10,096 nt of DNA from Vairimorpha ceranae (Eukaryota > Microsporidia > Nosematidae). The stretch spans positions 1-10,096 of the forward strand of contig NW_020169410.1 of assembly GCF_000988165.1 (NCBI RefSeq), read 5' to 3'. Made by a program: the position numbers and the translations under genes. This document shows, in pieces, positions 8,812-10,096 of this stretch (positions within the stretch are counted from its first letter, which is position 1; every line of letters starts with the position of its first letter). Below the pieces are notes generated by a model. The model ran no database searches and was not told the origin of the DNA. It was given only the letters and a program-made list of their open reading frames with translations.

Positions 8812-8829
8812 GTTAAAAAGTAGCCTTAA
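8812..8829 (+). repeat. 18-bp direct repeat, right of repeat copy B
   Basis: This is the partner of 8627-8644, identical at 17 of 18 positions and in the same orientation. Together they suggest that copy B arrived as an insertion of about 167 bp. Confidence 0.6.
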
Positions 8830-9060
8830 GTAAAATCTTAATAAAAACTGTATTTGTAAATCAAAGAAAATTAAACAGCATAAATTTTCTTTCTATTTTA
8901 CAATTTGTTACAAAGCATAAAGTCCCCTTAAAATTTTACAACCTGTAAAAATAGACTTTTAAGAAGCATTGCTTGTAACAAAAATCAATAGGTGCATATA
9001 ATAGTATTAAAACCATTTGTAATATCTACATAATAAACATATCTTTACAATATTATCACC

Positions 9061-9091
9061 TTATATTAAATATTTTTTTACCCTCTCTACA
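9061..9091 (+). promoter_or_regulatory. TATA-like tract and CCC start motif of DPM1
   Basis: TTATATTAAATAT (9061-9073) is followed by a T run and then ACCCTCTCTAC, with CCC at 9081-9083, eight bases before the ATG. C-rich (CCC-like) motifs just upstream of start codons are described for microsporidia and are linked to transcription start with very short 5' UTRs. The motif supports ATG 9092 as the true start. Confidence 0.55.
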
Positions 9092-9775
9092 ATGTTTAAT
9101 ATTATTATTCCCACTTACAATGAAAAGGATAACATTAGTACACTTATAAAAATGGTAGAATGTACTTTCATCATCAACAATGATTACAAAATAATTATTG
9201 TTGATGATGGAAGTACTGATGGCACTAGGGAAGTAGTATCATCTTTTAAAAATGTAGTACTATTATGTAGACCTTGTAAAATGGGACTGGGTTCTGCATA
9301 CAAATTTGCACTACCGTCTTGTACATATCCTTACACTTTTATATTAGATGCTGATTTATCACACGATCCTTTATTTATGCATGAGATGATTAAAATACAG
9401 AAAAAAACTGGAAGTGACATTGTGTCATCTACAAGGTACAAAAATGGAGGTGTTTATGGATGGTCATTTTGCAGAAAATTAGTAAGTAGAGGAGCAAATA
9501 ATTTTGCTAAAATACTTCTAAATTTAAGTACATCTGATCTTACAGGTAGTTACAGATTGTATAAAACTACTGTTTTAAAAAGCCTTATAAATCAAGCATC
9601 TTCAGTAGGATATTCAATTCAAATGGAATTAATATATTATGCGGAAAAAAATAATTATAAAATTACAGAGTGTCCTATTATTTTTTATGAAAGAGAGGCA
9701 GGTGAGTCAAAATTAAGTAAGAAAGAGATTATAAATTTTGTAAAATCAGTGATTAATCTCTATTTTCATAAATAA
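9092..9775 (+). CDS. DPM1: Dolichol-phosphate mannosyltransferase (Dol-P-Man synthase catalytic subunit), 227 aa
   Basis: Transfers mannose from GDP-mannose to dolichyl phosphate on the cytosolic face of the ER, making the Dol-P-Man used for protein O-mannosylation and GPI-anchor assembly. It is a GT-A, family GT2 enzyme. Landmarks are IIIPTYNE at 4-11, the nucleotide-binding IIIVDDGSTDGT at 34-45, MGLGSAYK at 64-71, the metal-binding LDADLSHDP at 85-93, STRYKNGGVYGW at 113-124, SDLTGSYRLYK at 148-158 and the C-terminal signature ERxxGESKL at 200-208. The chain ends without a membrane helix, so it belongs to the human/fission-yeast class, which is held at the ER by small partners (DPM2/DPM3), rather than the anchored budding-yeast class. 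It is shorter than the human protein mainly through a minimal N-terminus. No intron is needed. Repeat copies B and C flank the gene, and the stop overlaps AATAAA. The identification is secure. Confidence 0.96.
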   Translation: MFNIIIPTYNEKDNISTLIKMVECTFIINNDYKIIIVDDGSTDGTREVVSSFKNVVLLCRPCKMGLGSAYKFALPSCTYPYTFILDADLSHDPLFMHEMIKIQKKTGSDIVSSTRYKNGGVYGWSFCRKLVSRGANNFAKILLNLSTSDLTGSYRLYKTTVLKSLINQASSVGYSIQMELIYYAEKNNYKITECPIIFYEREAGESKLSKKEIINFVKSVINLYFHK

Positions 9776-9776
9776 A
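9771..9776 (+). terminator. AATAAA polyadenylation signal overlapping the DPM1 stop codon
   Basis: AATAAA begins in the last sense codon, contains the TAA stop and extends one base past it. Such tight placement is in keeping with the very short 3' UTRs of microsporidian genes. Confidence 0.45.
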
Positions 9777-9837
9777 ATATATAATAATGCTGAATATTCA
9801 ATATAATGTTTATAGTGAATGATAAAAAAAAAAAAAT

Positions 9838-10096
9838 AAAAAGTTTATTGTTAAAAAATAAAAAACAGCAAAAGAAGAAAAGCCACCAAAAACTCCACTG
9901 TAAAAAAAAAAAAATAAATAAAAAGTTTATTGTTAAAAAATAAAAAATCAGCAACAGAAGAAAAGCCACCAAAAACTCCACTGTAAAACCAAAACATCAA
10001 TATTGCGCTTACACGCTAGCATACCTTTACGGCCTTGCTTATAGGAGAAAAGAGCGTTCCCTTAGGATACAGAATCCTCGGTCTACTTAAAGACCA
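9838..10096 (-). repeat. Dispersed repeat family, copy C (runs off the window)
   Basis: Read on the - strand it begins at the window edge with a 5-bp hairpin (GGTCT, six-base loop, AGACC, at 10095-10080). It then carries the family core CTGTATCCTAAGGG, AAGCAAGGCCGTAAAGG, TATGCTAGCGTGT, ATTGATGTTTTGG and TTTACAGTGGAGTTTTTGG. The 3' part, with AATAAA and a T tract, is duplicated. One frame (G-N-A-L-F-S-Y-K-Q-G-R-K-G-M-L-A-C...) is open for about 43 codons and ends in a Trp/Phe-rich tail, but copies A and B do not preserve it. It is the best-preserved copy here and may continue beyond 10096. Confidence 0.75.
9843..9987 (-). repeat. Tandem duplication (82-83 bp unit) in the tail of repeat copy C
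   Basis: Unit one runs from 9843 to 9924 and unit two from 9925 to about 9987. Both carry, on the - strand, TTTTTACAGTGGAGTTTTTG or its equivalent, TGGCTTTTCTTC, a T-rich stretch, AACAATAAACTT and a poly-T run. They differ by a few substitutions and one inserted base. Each unit holds its own AATAAA (9844-9849 and 9926-9931, - strand). A 71-codon - strand frame across this region is a product of the repeat, not a separate gene. Confidence 0.85.

Noticed and set aside
9766..9981. 71-codon - strand frame over the tandem tail of copy C
   Set aside because: It is an internally repeated Phe/Leu-rich translation of the repeat's T-rich tail that also overlaps the end of DPM1.

Overview
The window looks like nuclear DNA from a very AT-rich, compact-proteome eukaryote, most likely a microsporidian with an expanded, transposon-littered genome. 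This is inferred from four things. There is an intronless, short dolichol-phosphate mannosyltransferase of the soluble (no C-terminal anchor) class. A CCC-containing motif sits just upstream of its ATG, as is common in microsporidia. The gene-poor DNA carries a dead Merlin/IS1595-type DNA transposon. AATAAA signals sit on or just after stop codons. No bacterial operon features, tRNA or rRNA gene could be recognised. Species cannot be named from the sequence alone, and another AT-rich protist is not excluded.

Layout: 1-190 is a copy (A) of a dispersed repeat. 191-873 is gene-free. 874-1302 (-) encodes a small protein with a signal peptide and two membrane segments. 1303-2200 is featureless AT-rich DNA. 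2201-3194 is a nearly complete but dead Merlin-like transposon: 43-bp terminal inverted repeats surround a transposase pseudogene with five in-frame stops and one frameshift. About 3490-4480 holds scraps that look like a decayed gag-pol retroelement (weak evidence). 4702-6231 (-) is an open 509-codon gene for a Lys/Asn-rich, probably nuclear protein whose C-terminus resembles a degenerate homeodomain followed by a helical tail. 6232-8644 is a long gene-free stretch with one GC-rich hairpin island. 8645-8811 is repeat copy B, bracketed by 18-bp direct repeats. 9092-9775 (+) is DPM1. 9838-10096 is repeat copy C, with an internal 82-bp tandem duplication, and it runs off the window.

Only DPM1 has an assignable biochemical role: it supplies Dol-P-Man for O-mannosylation and GPI anchors at the ER. 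The other two intact genes have no recognised function, and nothing suggests that the three work together; each appears to be an independent transcription unit separated by mobile-element debris. The least explained structure is the A/B/C repeat family, present at both ends of the window in opposite orientations.
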